From the NCBI GenBank assembly GCA_900618425.1, contig UZAN01039509.1:1-64000 (forward strand): a DNA stretch of 64,000 nt, written 5' to 3'. This document shows positions 1 through 11,800 of this stretch, in pieces. The stretch is from Echinostoma caproni (Eukaryota > Platyhelminthes > Trematoda > Plagiorchiida > Echinostomatidae). The position numbers were made by a program, and so were the translations under genes. Positions within the stretch are counted from its first letter, which is position 1. Each line of letters begins with the position of its first letter. The notes under the pieces were generated by a model. The model ran no database searches. It was not told the DNA's origin and saw nothing but the letters and a program-made list of their open reading frames with translations.

Positions 1-1
1 C

Positions 2-592
2 AGAAAACTATCATTTTATGTCTTACGACTGAAAACATTATCCGTACCTCGCTTCTTGATTAAACGTTTTCTATTTGCCTGTATTTTACCCCTATGGTTG
101 TATGGGTCCCCAGTAATCTTTCCAGGGATGCTCAAAAATGACTTTAAACTGCTCTCCAGATCATTGACACATCTATCTAGAAGCAGTGGGATTTCGCGTG
201 AAACTATCTGTCACTTCATCATTTCCCAACATAAAAAGTCATGTCTTTCGTTATCAACAGAAATCTTGGATAACCCTTCACATCCATTACATCAAGATCT
301 TATCAAGTGTGTTTCCTCCTCTTCCACCCGGTCCCGTTATAAGTGTATATTTGCTCGTACGACCGCTTATCGGTCTTCAGTGGTGCCCTATCTTGCCCGA
401 TTTCTTGTCAGCGCAAAAAGCATTGCTTCGGACCTATACTCAGTTATCTCTTAAATTGTATTCATTTTCACTGCTCACGATAATTATGCTATAATTTTGT
501 TCGATAATTTTTAGGTGACTATGTGACTGCTGAATATCCACCTTTCGGGGTGCATAAAGCAAACACTTGACGTGACTTGACTTGACTGACTA
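2..592 (+). mobile_element. 3' end of a family-1 CR1/Jockey-type LINE (ORF2 C-terminus, 3' UTR, tandem tail)
   Basis: An open frame runs from base 2 to a stop at 452-454 and encodes the C-terminal domain of a non-LTR retrotransposon ORF2. It starts RKLSFYVLRLKTLSVP and continues with ACILPLWLYGSPVIFPG. The minus-strand copy ending at 22583 has the matching stretch ACILPHWLYCSPVYFPDL, so the two loci support each other. The EN and RT domains would lie left of the window edge. A short 3' UTR follows and ends at about 563-590 in tandem copies of an ACTTG-type unit, the expected microsatellite tail. The frame is open over all 150 codons visible, so this is one of the less decayed copies here. Family assignment rests on internal similarity and the general layout of CR1/Jockey elements. 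Confidence 0.8.
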
Positions 593-1732
593 TCAATGGG
601 CTTACATACATGTCATCTCCCACAGAAGTCTGTGTAATAGCCGACCAAGTGCACTAGACCTTGTCGTGCTAACATTGCCAAAAAACGTGTTAAATTTGTT
701 TGACGAACTGCCGGCGAATTCAAACAAATATGAAATAGCGGACTTGTATCCTTACACAAACCTGGATGGGATTTTAGCTTCAAAAACGTCAAAGTCTGGA
801 TAGAACATTGAAACAGGAAGTGAACTAAATAACTACGGTTAATTTGTGCGGTCAGTCTTGTATATCATGATATCCACAGTTGACCGAGGTAGTTGAAGTG
901 TTTAAACTAATCATTTTTGTACAGGATTTGTTAGAAGAATAGTGAATTATCAAGCTGTTTTCAATTTTCGAAAATTACTCCCACTGGACTGCACTGAAAG
1001 GAACAGTGGGTTATCAAACATTTTGCAAAAATAAACTGAGGAATCGTTTCTTTTAAATTCACCTTATTAACTGAAGTTATTTTATGCTTTTACTGCTTAC
1101 ACGACATTGAGGCCACAAAGACATCAACCTCATTTGCGGTGCACCACGGGCTGTGGTCAACTGAAATCCTTAATGACCTTTCATCTAGATTACTTTATCT
1201 CGTATAATTGCGATGCGAAAATGTCTTCCCTAGTGTTATTCATGTTCTGCATTAGCCATAGACTGACCGCTTCCATTTTTCTAACGTAAAATGCACAACT
1301 GTATTTAATTAGTGGAAGTTAGATGTTGAATTATCCGTGATCTGTGAAAGTATGAGTATACGAATATTTAAAGTAAAAGTTCTTTTTTAAGGACGGTTTC
1401 ATTCAATAGTCTCCTAGTAAACAAGTGGCTGAATCGGTTGATAAAAATACAAATTATATAGAAAGGGGTATGACGTATTCAACTTTTGTACAATCAAATC
1501 AATACAGCATAAGCCTTTTGAACAGGCGCTTAAAAAATACGAAGTTTGATGTTTTACTCTGAAATTGGGTTTTCTAACTCTGCATACTATGCTAGCAAAC
1601 AACTGTAAGTTGAATCAAGTTGGTAAATAAAATGCTTTTAATAATGTTTGCTTAAACTACGTGTAAGATCAATCGATGTTTGATGAGTGTTTGTTCAGTG
1701 TCTTCTGACCTCAGTGTTTTTCCCGATTCCGT
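593..1732. other. No recognisable gene
   Basis: AT-rich sequence with only short open frames on both strands. I see no splice-flanked exon, repeat or RNA gene that I can support. Confidence 0.5.
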
Positions 1733-2480
1733 TTAAATGTAATTATTGGACGTTGGCGTTCTACGAACAGATATATACAATGCAGCAGAATGCCGATGAA
1801 CAGGCCCTATAGTTTGCATACCGCTCGAATAAATTGCAGCGGAATTAAGCATGAAAACCATCAGCAAACAAAATGAAACTAGCATTACCGACATTTCTGG
1901 ACCTGAATTGTACCGATGGATGACGGAGTAAGCGATACATGCCCCAAGGGTGAGCAAACCAGCTACGAAACCGTTCAGTGTATGACAGAATGGAACAAAA
2001 TATTGAGTCAAGTCAATATCGAGACTCGGTAAAGCCAAAGCAAGAGAAGCAACAAAGGGAGCAACTTACGCAAGTAGATAAACCGACCATTCATTACCAG
2101 TAGGTCCATGTTTACCGTTGGTTTTTGGTAGTTAACATGCAGATGCTTATTACCGGGGGTTTGTGGTTATTCTCTGAGTGATATTTTTTGATTCAGTTTG
2201 TTTCATTATGTACTGCATCGATGGACAGTTTCACTAGGTGAATACACGCATCCCTGAGCCATAAGGTCCACAATACCAAAATGAGAATGCTGTTGGGCTT
2301 TCAAGTGATAGAATTCCGTTTACAGTGGGACGCAATTCGACCGTTTCGGTAAGTGGTATCACTCCAGGTGTGCCCACATAGACGGTAGAACCTAAAAGCC
2401 TTCGTGGGTATAGATGTTCAGCAGTGATTTTGCTACACATACTTGGCCTTAGCGATAAACGGTCCGCCGTAGAAATTATA
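1733..2480 (-). CDS. Possible exons of a multi-pass membrane protein (unrecognised)
   Basis: Two minus-strand frames lie close together. The one ending at 1733 is open from about 2057 and has two strongly hydrophobic stretches, including FVAGLLTLGACIAYSVIH and MSVMLVSFCLLMVFMLNSAA, which look like membrane-spanning helices separated by a short polar link. The one from about 2480 to 2232 is polar and could be an extracellular loop (FSFWYCGPYGSG). I could not find splice sites that join them in phase. A strong donor-like GTAAGT occurs on this strand at 2064-2069, but it falls between the two frames and does not fit either one. ORFs of about 100 codons arise by chance in this DNA, so only the hydrophobic pattern argues for a gene. 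No family is recognised. Confidence 0.22.
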
Positions 2481-2499
2481 TAATTGTAGACAGTAGTGG

Positions 2500-5348
2500 T
2501 GATTTAACCCAGGGTGCACAGGACTTACAAAAGCAAATCACTTAGAGACGAAATAAAAGATAGTAAAATGGGGACGAAACTAGTGCTCTTCAAGAAGGAG
2601 AGCAACATGGTAATGAGCCGAGGAGCCCAGTATGTGAAACTCAGAGACCCACACAAACGTAGAACAGAGAAAAGTTCAAGACCTTGTAGGGTTATCTCAT
2701 GCGTTTAATAAGAGGGCATAACAGATGGGCTGCTGAACCATACCACCGTGCAGGCATGAGCAGAGTATATTTTGGTTCGAAAACACCGTTGTCAGGGTTA
2801 AAATTTCTGGCCTCAGTGTTCAAGCTATGCGCACCACGGATAGAAGATATCAGGTTAAACCGAATACCCAACAGCGTGGAGTGGGTTTTATCACATAAGG
2901 TGTGTGAAAGGGCAAAACTCCAAGTTGCTGTCACAAGGATTCACGGTACGCAGTAAAAATAAGCAAACTAAATATAATGGCAAACGAATCCATAACACTG
3001 AAGCCAAACTTGGTAATACCTGCAAGACTGAGGCCTCCGAAGAGACAAGTGACTAAAAGGGGAACTGATTTTTAATGAAAGCAGCAAAGAACTGGCGCCC
3101 AGACGTCGATGCAGAGGATAAATCTTCTCTCCGTTAGTGACATTGAAAGCCGGACCCATTTGCCTACTATGCCCGAAAAACAAATAAAAATTAGACGGAA
3201 CGAATTAATGTAACACTTAAGGTAGATTGTAGAGAGCGGGTTGCGTCAAAGACAATCTGTATTGGGGCTCCTGGACAGAAGTAAGGGTCAGCGAAACTAG
3301 GAGAAAACCGAAACAGAAAATCACGAGGCGTGGAAAGCGCTGAGATGGTTCTCGAATTAGGACATAAGCTCACGTGCCTAACGGTAGTCATAGAGCTATG
3401 CACAACATCAAAATAATACCTTTAAGTCTGGTGTTGAATTCGAGGGCATGGTCAATTTGTTTAGGGGACACTCTCAAACACCAACACTACACCGACACAG
3501 CTAAAGGCTGCGCAAAACCGATGTATTACATGCAGGAAACAAATGAGGCTAGTTGGCACACAGGATTACGATATTGTAATCCCGACTGAAACAGGTTTAC
3601 CGAAAACCATTTCCGTGGAAGAGCGAGCCTCATCTGATTTTGCCTATTACAGACGTGTCAAAGGAAGTGGATGAAGGGGAGAGGTTTTGCCGCTCGTCAG
3701 CGGCAGCATACGAAATGAGATGTGCCAAAGCTTATGCACTGAAAACCAACTGTGCAGACCGTAGGCTGTATCTTAAGGAGCAGGAGCAGGAGCAGCCAAT
3801 TCTGCATGTTAGCGGTTCACCGGTCACAAAAATTGAATGGAGTGATGACCAGGCACCAGTAAACCTCTTTGCGACGGCTTGCAGGGGAATCGTTTCCCGG
3901 TTAAAATGGATTATTTTAACTTCCCTGAGATGCAATGACAATACGAGGACGAACTAGGTGATCGAGCAGCGCTGAATTCCTGTACAGCTTTTACGCGGCG
4001 GAACTACATGAACGTGTTCGTCACCCTAAGGGCATTCGCCTAAGATAGAGGTCTTTCATCTTAGATCTGGTTTTCACGCGGCACAATAGTAAGATGATTG
4101 ATTGAAGACGGAAGAAGGTCTTCGTAGAAACGAACAAAATTTGCTCTCGTTAAAGAAGTTCGTTGTCATGGAAAACTCACACCATAGTTTTTAATGCATT
4201 TCTGGTCGAATGAATGTGGAGAATTTGACGTGCACTGCCCAAGCTCCAGCGTTTTATCCAGCGGTATTTCAAAGTTGGGCCTTAATTCATGACCAGTTAG
4301 AAGGACGGATGGGCAAACATGGGCAGCTTCATCTCCGGGAAAACGCACATTCACCACCTTGATGGAAACCATCAAATGCACCATAGCGGAAAGGATTCTA
4401 AGATGGAAGTCATTAACGCTTAGAGGGACGTACGAAAGGTGGTTATTATATGAGGTGCCCAACCATACAAACTGTTATGTCTTGCCAAGACGCATGATCG
4501 ACACGTGAGTCTCTTGACTGGTCCCCAACAATTGGAGAGAGAACAGGACTGAGGAAACGACAGTCAGTATATTCTTGATCACGAGACGGAACGCAAATAT
4601 AAGTTGCAAATTAGGCGTACGAAAACGACGTGGTGACGCACCCATCAGGTTGCGACCTTGATACTCCAATTGGTCGATCGGACGACAGCTGTCTGATTCG
4701 TCTTAGTCATCCAATCCGGAATCGAATCGGATTGGGCGTAAGGAACGCACTTGTGGTGTGACACGGGTCGGTGCGTGGCCGCACGGGTTCTGTGCCTTCC
4801 GTCCGAAAACAAACAGGCCAGATTTCAAAATAAAAAATTGCTCACCAGGCGCCCCTTAATTCTACGCAGTAATACAGCTATGTCCAGTCGATGGATGCGC
4901 TAAGGCAATCGGTCAGCACTTTGGAGGGCCCTGGAAGAAAGCTTTCGGTCTCCGATCCAATGAAGTGTGAACTTCTCAAATGATAGTTTGAAGACATCGG
5001 TAAGATAGGTGATGGACATATAGTGCAAATAAAGATTCATATGTCCCCTGCACTGGGTGATATACACATCACCAATGATAGCGTCTTGAGGGTCCTGGAG
5101 GGCCTAAACGTAGGTGCGTTTAAGAGGCTTTCCGGGGGGATTTAAAGCCAACAGCGCAACCTACATGCTTCCTATTTTTAAACAATCTCCCTTTACATGA
5201 TACAAAGTTTAAAGAAAGTGCGATTCTTGAGGAATAAGGCAGCTGTATTCAAACAGTCGACAACAACAGGAAGCTCGGAAGAAACCTTGTTCCGGATGGA
5301 GTTAGAATCTCAACACTTGGTTGGTGAAAACCTTAGCCGTTCTGTGTA
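2500..5348. other. G+C-raised block with decayed open frames, possibly an old transposable element
   Basis: This block is visibly richer in G and C than the flanks and has many overlapping medium-length frames on both strands, none clearly dominant. The frame at 3640-3957 (+) includes a glutamine/glutamate run (LKEQEQEQ) produced by three GGAGCA units at 3777-3794. The minus frame at 4166-4462 contains VLLTGHELRPNFEIPLD, loosely like the end of a Ty3/Gypsy integrase, but I saw no catalytic DDE residues. The composition and broken frames suggest an old insertion. No family can be named and no terminal repeats were identified by eye. Confidence 0.3.
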
Positions 5349-5372
5349 ACATGACCTGACCTGACTTGCCTT
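5349..5372 (+). repeat. Short GACCT/GACTT tandem, LINE-tail-like
   Basis: About three imperfect copies of a TGACCTGACTTG-type pentamer. It resembles the microsatellite tails of the LINE copies at 563-590 and, reversed, 22443-22469. It may mark the 3' end of a LINE relic in the preceding block, but no ORF2 similarity could be followed upstream. Confidence 0.35.
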
Positions 5373-5626
5373 GGTAGGATACGGCATAAACTATGTGCAA
5401 TAGAGCAAATTAAAAAGGCTCGAACCAAAGTCCAAAGGAAAGATGACAGGCTGTTACAAAACGATGTGGCATAAAGACTGAAGAGGAACGAAAAATGATG
5501 TAGTACATAGGAAGGAAGAATTGTAAATATCTACATCCCATCAAATTGTGCATAGTGATCTAGATCAAGAGGGACAAGAGATAATGGACAGGAACATATG
5601 AAAGACTACTGATGAATGGGTTTCAG

Positions 5627-5787
5627 CATGTTAACTGAAATGTGTCGAGGTCAAGCGGATTGTGAGTTAAGAATATTGCTATGGTCCAGGAGCAATGATA
5701 GGAGAATGATCCAAACGGCAAATGTGTTTGCCACAAAGCGAGAGAGCAACAGTGTGCACTTGAATGCATTTCGAATGAACTGTTATG
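5627..5787 (+). CDS. Weak candidate exon
   Basis: The stretch follows a TTTCAG and ends at a GTGAGT donor. Only one frame is open (phase 2 in, phase 1 out), with 53 codons that include MCRGQADCELRILLWSRSN. The tract before the acceptor is not pyrimidine-rich, and the complementary strand is also open. The exon cannot be spliced in phase directly to the candidate exons at 6461 or 7169. It is a guess based on signals, with no product recognised. Confidence 0.15.
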
Positions 5788-6460
5788 GTGAGTTTTTTCA
5801 AAAGCCGTAGAGCTGTACAATCTGAATTGACTAAAGAATTACTGCTATCGGAGCAAGACCTCGTCCTGTACAGCCATCTACCGGTCTATTTAAACGATCC
5901 GCGGTCGAGGTATTGAAGGTATTGAAGAAAGAGGTATGCAAGTAGAGCAATGTAATGATACAGTCACTGAAGTAATTCATTTTGACTGGGGTAATTTTTC
6001 AAGCACGGCTACCACAAAAAGTGATTCTGATCTATTCAGTATTTTTTCCCCATTCATGAAAGAGGCATCTTAGTTTAAGTTAAGCTTCAACACAAAACAA
6101 ATGAATATTTCATCTATTTTTCCCAGTTAAAACTCTTCTGCGTGAAAGTTAGTGACATTCATTTATTAATACCTTTATCGGTTTAGTTTTCAATTTATTT
6201 GTAGATTTTTCGTTCTAATGGCATCAGATGTCGTTTGCTGTTGTGTCTATCGAAGCACTCAGAAGCAATATATTTCATATGAAATTTTTATCCATATGTC
6301 CAGCTTTCATTCTATTTATTCGGTGTTTCTCCTTGCTGTAAAAACTAAAAGAACACATTTGATGAACACATTTTGATGAAATACCACTTGCATTTAATAT
6401 ACCAATCGTATTCATTGCCACATGAATTTCTACGTGTCTAATCATTACTTTTTAACTCAG

Positions 6461-6481
6461 ATTACAAATACCATACGGGAA
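6461..6481 (+). CDS. Candidate 21-nt micro-exon
   Basis: A 21-base segment sits between ACTTTTTAACTCAG and a GTGAGT donor. Its length is a multiple of three and it is open in the phase (2 in, 2 out) needed to join the candidate terminal exon at 7169; its peptide would be LQIPYG plus a split lysine codon. Symmetric micro-exons are typical of the micro-exon genes described in schistosomes. Short segments with splice-like ends also arise by chance, so this is suggestive only. Confidence 0.22.
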
Positions 6482-7168
6482 GTGAGTCACACAAAATAGT
6501 AGAATATGAATTTTGCCAATGCCTTTCATAAATGCTTTTTCTCATAAGTAAATGTTGAATTGATTCAGGGTTCCTAGCCTGTTATCCAAATTTCGCAGAT
6601 TATTGAAAGAGGTCGGTCTCCTTGTTGTTGAAGCTTTTTACAAATAAAAGAACAATGAAAGAGAAATTCTCTAAACTAGCCCATTTGGAATGAGCAGTAA
6701 GAGGAACATTCAACGGCAAACATTGGTATCAGACCCTGCTACTCCTTTCATTCAACTAAGTGTTTAAGAATGCGGGGTTTGAGAATTTTTATTATTGGTT
6801 TGTTCCAAAATTATTCAATCTCTTACGATTGGAACGATATAAAGTACAGTGTTAAAAGCTACTGTGGTATTACCTCAATAACGAAAAAAAAATCTGAACA
6901 GGAGAAAGGTGACTAAGAAAACCAATCAGTCCCCTGTGACGTCCTAAAAATTGTCGGTACTATATTGTGTTCTTGGAAAGTGCCGGAAACAGACCATGAG
7001 GGAATACACAGCTTAACAAACAAACTTATTGTCGGTGATTCATCAGCGGTCTGATCGATCACATTTCATTCAGCAAAATGTTGTGCAGAAAAGGAGCATA
7101 ATAAATTAGGTCACATGAGAATCGTTGAGAATTTTATTCAATTATATATTGATTTTCTCTCCATACAG

Positions 7169-7325
7169 AGTGAATGAAGCGTGGCGTAAGAAGCTAGAAT
7201 TCTACCTGATTGGATCTTATCATCAGTGCGAGTCCATCGACCCATTTGCGGACCAAACACAGGGCAGATTTTCATTTGTCATTGACACGATAGAGCACAA
7301 CCCAGCTCTGTCAACCCATCAATAA
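7169..7325 (+). CDS. Candidate terminal exon of an unrecognised gene
   Basis: The pyrimidine-rich run GATTTTCTCTCCATACAG forms a strong acceptor just before 7169. Only one phase is open. It encodes 51 residues, opening VNEAWRKKLEFYLIGSYHQ and ending EHNPALSTHQ before a TAA at 7323-7325. The base composition is richer in G+C than the surrounding intergenic DNA and the residue mix is protein-like. The upstream exon must supply two bases; the 21-nt segment at 6461-6481 does so without creating a stop. No domain is recognised, and no clear first exon was found. It could be a chance frame, but the acceptor quality makes it one of the better single exons here. Confidence 0.42.
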
Positions 7326-9828
7326 TAACAACTCAGTTACTGTGAATCACGTACAGAGAAACTTTAAAATTATTTTGATCAGCTTAGCTGTGGTTTACTG
7401 AGCAAAATTCTAGCGTCCTGAACGTAGGGTTACAAGGGCTCAGCACTAGTTTTGTTCAACAGATTCGCACTGTTGATGAGACCGAACGATATTAAGAGAG
7501 CTGTACGGTAATTCCTAGCTTCTCGTTACACATTTCTTTTCCTCTGTTCACGATGAACCTTGTCACACAAGTTTTTCTCGCTTTTCATTTTCTGTGGGCA
7601 GACTAAGTGGGTAAATACTGGAATACATCAGGAAGCAAACAGTGATGAAGTCATCATCGATAGGAAAAGTGGGAATATTCTGATTTCATTAGACTATTCA
7701 AATAAAAGAAAAATGTGCATTGTCGGTATGATAGAATGACATCATAGTGTTTGGGTAATTCCTTAGGTAAACTTTCAATCAGACTTTCTCTGGTCAGATG
7801 AACAGATGCCGGCAGTTGCCCTATTTAAACAACCATTGATTCTGGAGCTTTTCATTTGATTCACTCCTGCCTTCATTACACTGGCACGTGCATGAATAAT
7901 TTAGATAAATTTCAAAAAACGAAATATGAACATCGATTAAGAACACACGATGTAGGGGAACATATTTTCCCGGTGAATTCCTTTTCAAGCCTTCACAATC
8001 AAATTTATGTGAAATCAATTTAATAGGGTTAAACAGAAAGGTGCATGATTCCTGTATTTGGTAGTGAACAGAATAAGGCAATAAAAATACCAAAGCGGTG
8101 AAGGGAATGCGTTTTATCAAGCTTTCATTCATAGGTGATGGTTTATCAATTCAAGTGCACCTGTGGTGAGACTTAAGTAGGCTAAACTACAGGTTAGTTA
8201 CCTCAACGGATAAAAGAACGCAATTCACGCCAGCTCACACAAGGCGGGAGTGGAACCATGTCAAGGTCGATCGTTGCTCTTCTGGTAGAGATGGAACACT
8301 CGGTTGACACACACTCGGTATTTACAATTACTTATCGAGTCTGACCACACATCTCGAGCGCAATAGTATCGGACATTTGCGGTTGCAGAGGCGATTGGTA
8401 TCCGACTCGCAACCGGAGCTGTACGCACAACGAAAATTGATTCAAGCTCTGAAAGCCCTCGGGTAAGGGAAGAGTAAATCGCTTGTTCTCATGACCATGA
8501 CATACCATAGCGAATTTTGGATAAGTAATCCAAACAGCGCACCAATTCGGAGTTCTGTCTGGCTCATTGCTAGATACATTACTCATCCACCTGTCTATTC
8601 AACCCTGTTGAAAAGGTTTCACATAAATAAAACTGTGATGACTTGAAGAAGAATTCTGCAAAACCATTTGTTCGATTAAACTGTATTCCTTACACGTAAA
8701 TGAAAAATACATGATGAACAATGATTTATGGTCAGCGGAGTTTTGTAACCACTAAATATTACACACTTATCATAATCTACAGTGCAAAATTTTTGTGAAA
8801 TCTGTGATGAACGCTAACACCAACCAACTATATCATAAACTCTTCTATTTTATCCTTTACTTCGTCATATTATCTTACTGTACTGTCACCCTACACCTTT
8901 AAAATTATAGTGGAACTAAGCTATTTTGTTTTTTTTATTACTCGAGTATGTAACTAATGCGAAGTTTCTGACAATTTTATCTCTTATAGGTAAACTGGTT
9001 CTCGGGGAAAGTAAGCAAACTCAGTCAGAAATATCGGAGCTTGGAAAAATGCTGTCATATCATCAGTTGATTTTTGCTTTGACAGGATATGAAAAGGTTA
9101 TGAAACTCATTATGTCAATACATTAAATATAGTTTAAGACTACACCTTGTCAATCAGTCAATTTTTAAATTTACTGCCCGCACTTAAATTACTTAACTGC
9201 AGCGAGATCTGCTTTGTGCAGTATCTGCATATTTAGCTGAATTGGTGTGAATGATATCAACGCGATATACTTCCAGTTTTATGGTCTGGAATATTTGTTT
9301 GAAAATTAGCTCTTATGTTCTATTCCTGCGATTCTCTAAAATTTTACAATTTAAAGAAAAAGAACTGCACAGAAACAGCGATTAGATGAAAAAGTTGAGT
9401 TTTGAAAGGAAGCATTGATGTATTTTATGGTCGTCCAAAGTGGGAGTCACCGCCAACCACCACTCCATTCACATGTTAGTCAATTAAATTGTACATGCTA
9501 GTTTTCAAGGTTTAAATAAAAGAATAATACCAAATAGTTAAATAGGATGGTGCTTATCATCAAAAACAAGGCTTTTTGAAATGACGGAGGACCCATTCGA
9601 TAAATGAATGACGACTACGAAAACGATTGCTCGCTTTGAGTTCTTTACCAATTTAATTAAATACATTAGATCTAAGGTTATTATGTTTCAGTAATGGAAC
9701 TACAACGAAATTTGATGCATTTATCATTTATGTCATCGTATGATCTTCCCGAACTGGTTTATTTATGTGCCGCAGACGACAGTAAATAATCTTGCATTTG
9801 GTTTCCCTAATCCGTGATTTACCAATAG
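7326..9828. other. No recognisable gene
   Basis: AT-rich sequence with short frames only. The minus frames at 7821-8132 and 8332-8586 have no supporting splice sites that I could identify. No repeat or RNA gene is seen. Confidence 0.45.
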
Positions 9829-9846
9829 GGACCAATACAAGAAAAG
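9829..9846 (+). CDS. Candidate 18-nt micro-exon
   Basis: Eighteen bases (GGACCAATACAAGAAAAG) lie between a pyrimidine-rich run ending in TTTACCAATAG and a strong GTAAGC donor. The length is a multiple of three and all phases are open. No neighbouring exon in matching phase was established. Confidence 0.2.
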
Positions 9847-10200
9847 GTAAGCGAAATCAACCTTGGCATACAAATAAGGAGTAAAGACAATACTTTCCTT
9901 GGGATTCCATATACCATTTATCGGTTTGAGCCGTGTAGATCATTCACTCACATATCTTCTCATTTCAAGAGTTTCCCGAACAATAGGATTCTGAGGCTAC
10001 CAGTCTGGGTAAATCTCCTCGCGATACCCGAGGCTGGAGGTTGTTGCGTTTCCTCTGAGATTTGTGATGTCAAATAATTCACCCTGTTGGCGGCCTCAAT
10101 AAAATACACTCAGACGTCACACACGTCAATGAGAAACAGTAAAAGAGCCATAAAATCCGTGAACATAATATTGCGTTGAGCTACGAAGCAGTTCTTCAGT

Positions 10201-10506
10201 GTGGTTGTCTTAGTATACAGACAGGTTCTTATTGCAACAACGGATTCAGTTACTGTACCAAAGGTTTTAGTTACTTCGAACTACCCATGGTTTTGTTCTA
10301 ATGATCTAGTAGTTACCCAAGGAGCCACAGAATTACCGCTACCTTTAATGCTTGTACATTCATTTTGTTTTTCTTCCTGGACTTCCGGACCGACTCTTTT
10401 ATTCATGCTATTGAAATGTGCTGTGTTATTATGGTTATTCTTCATCATAGCAGAATACGGAAATCTTTATTATACTTCTTCAATGTGCGAATTAACATGC
10501 ACTTAA
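10201..10506 (+). CDS. Open frame with a hydrophobic segment after a CAG acceptor, unrecognised
   Basis: A frame of about 100 codons begins right after GCAGTTCTTCAG and ends at 10506. It contains one strongly hydrophobic stretch (LLFMLLKCAVLLWLFFIIA) that could span a membrane. A second frame from the same acceptor is open for 33 codons and starts CGCLSIQTGSYCNNGFSYC, faintly EGF-like, so the true phase cannot be decided. No donor or partner exon was found. Confidence 0.22.
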   Translation: MVVLVYRQVLIATTDSVTVPKVLVTSNYPWFCSNDLVVTQGATELPLPLMLVHSFCFSSWTSGPTLLFMLLKCAVLLWLFFIIAEYGNLYYTSSMCELTCT

Positions 10507-10689
10507 ATGAAGTATGGGGGCGGAGAAGTAAAAACTAACGTTTTGAATCAAGAGTGAACTAAGACGCTAGCCATATTTTGGGACGAAGACTGAGTGGTGA
10601 GAAATCAAACTGCTTTGCAGACAGGAGACAAATACTTCAAGCTCTTCTAGAAATATTGAACTACCTAATGTTGCATTAATTCATTATTC

Positions 10690-11800
10690 GACTGGCACAT
10701 GCCCCTGGATTGGAGTTTTCCATACAACCCGTAATTATTTGTGAATCTATCACTTCGGTTGAAATAGATAGATGTATGCGTTCTCTAAAGAGAGTTCTCA
10801 CACCTAGTCCAACCAACTTAAGTCCCACATTTCCTAAACACGGTACTGAGTCAAAGTCCCTCCATGCAGCTAGTTTTTCACTGGAACTTCAAACCATTCC
10901 AGAGTGTTTTTACTCGGTGAGAACTACACGTGACCCCAAAGGAAAACTACAGGATCCAACTGGGAAACGTTTCAGACCAATTAATCTCACTTCCAATGGT
11001 TTGAAACTGATGAAGTTGTAAATTTTACCTCACCCTCAGTCATCTCTCACCACTCCTAATACATTTTAATAATGTGCAAACAAGAATGATCGCTGCACAT
11101 TGAGGGTTTTTTCATGCAAGTTTGCAACTTTCTGAGCAATAAAGCTAAATATGTGCTTTGCGCCTTTCTTCGCTAATAATAAGTCACTGACTCAGGGTTC
11201 CGTTTTCTTTTATTTAACAAGCCATAGTCATCTGGTTGTTACTGTTCTCTTCTTGAAGGGCTTGGGCACTATTTTTAGCACGATATCAGCAGGGTCGCCC
11301 ATGCGAAGTACTTTGGTGTCACTCTCGAAAAGGGATCCTTTCTGGGGTTTCCGTACTCAAATCGTTGTTTGCGAGCCGAAATGTCTATACTTTCAGATGG
11401 GAAAACAGCGCCACTCTTGTTCTGATCAATCGGCAAAAGAAACGTTTATTCAAACATTTCTCCCTATTACTCCTTAACTGCTTCCCTGTGATCTCAACTG
11501 ATTGCTATAGACTGACTTCATTTTCCTGTGACTTAGCCTCACATTGATCAGCCGTATTTCCCAAGTTCAGTTATGTTCTGATAAACAACATATGTGACGG
11601 TTATATTGATGCATGCTTGCAGTTTGCAGACAACTTTCTATCCGATAGCACTTGTCTTTTATGCACGGACCTGATTGTATGTAAATCTCATCCACCCACT
11701 CTTCTCAAATACAAAGTTATTCCTTCTCGTAAATCTCTTAAAAGAATCTCCTTGGTACCCGGACACCGAATGACAAGAAGAGTGTTCAATTTGAACTTTT
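10690..11800 (+). mobile_element. Decayed, internally deleted family-1 LINE relic
   Basis: The frame at 10710-11021 matches the start of the RT domain. It has a conserved-type linker (SVEIDRCMRSLKRVL) and then GKRFRPINLTSNGLKLMKL, the FRPI.LTS motif of non-LTR reverse transcriptases. The catalytic palm region is missing: by about 11297 the sequence is already at AKYFGVTLEKG, which corresponds to VKYLGVTLSRNL downstream of the YADD box in the copy at 22440-25700. The C-terminal region continues with frameshifts to about 11790 (CKSHPPTLLKYKV, matching NPSHPLHQDLIKCV of the copy at the window start). Loss of the palm and many frame breaks show an old, inactive copy. Confidence 0.65.

Noticed and set aside
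4166..4669. Gypsy integrase fragment on the minus strand
   Set aside because: Only one short motif-like stretch; no zinc-binding or DDE residues, so kept only as a remark.
6127..6147. Another 21-nt micro-exon candidate after CTATTTTTCCCAG
   Set aside because: Its donor (GTTAGT) is weak and it is not open in the phase needed to join 6461-6481 and 7169-7325.
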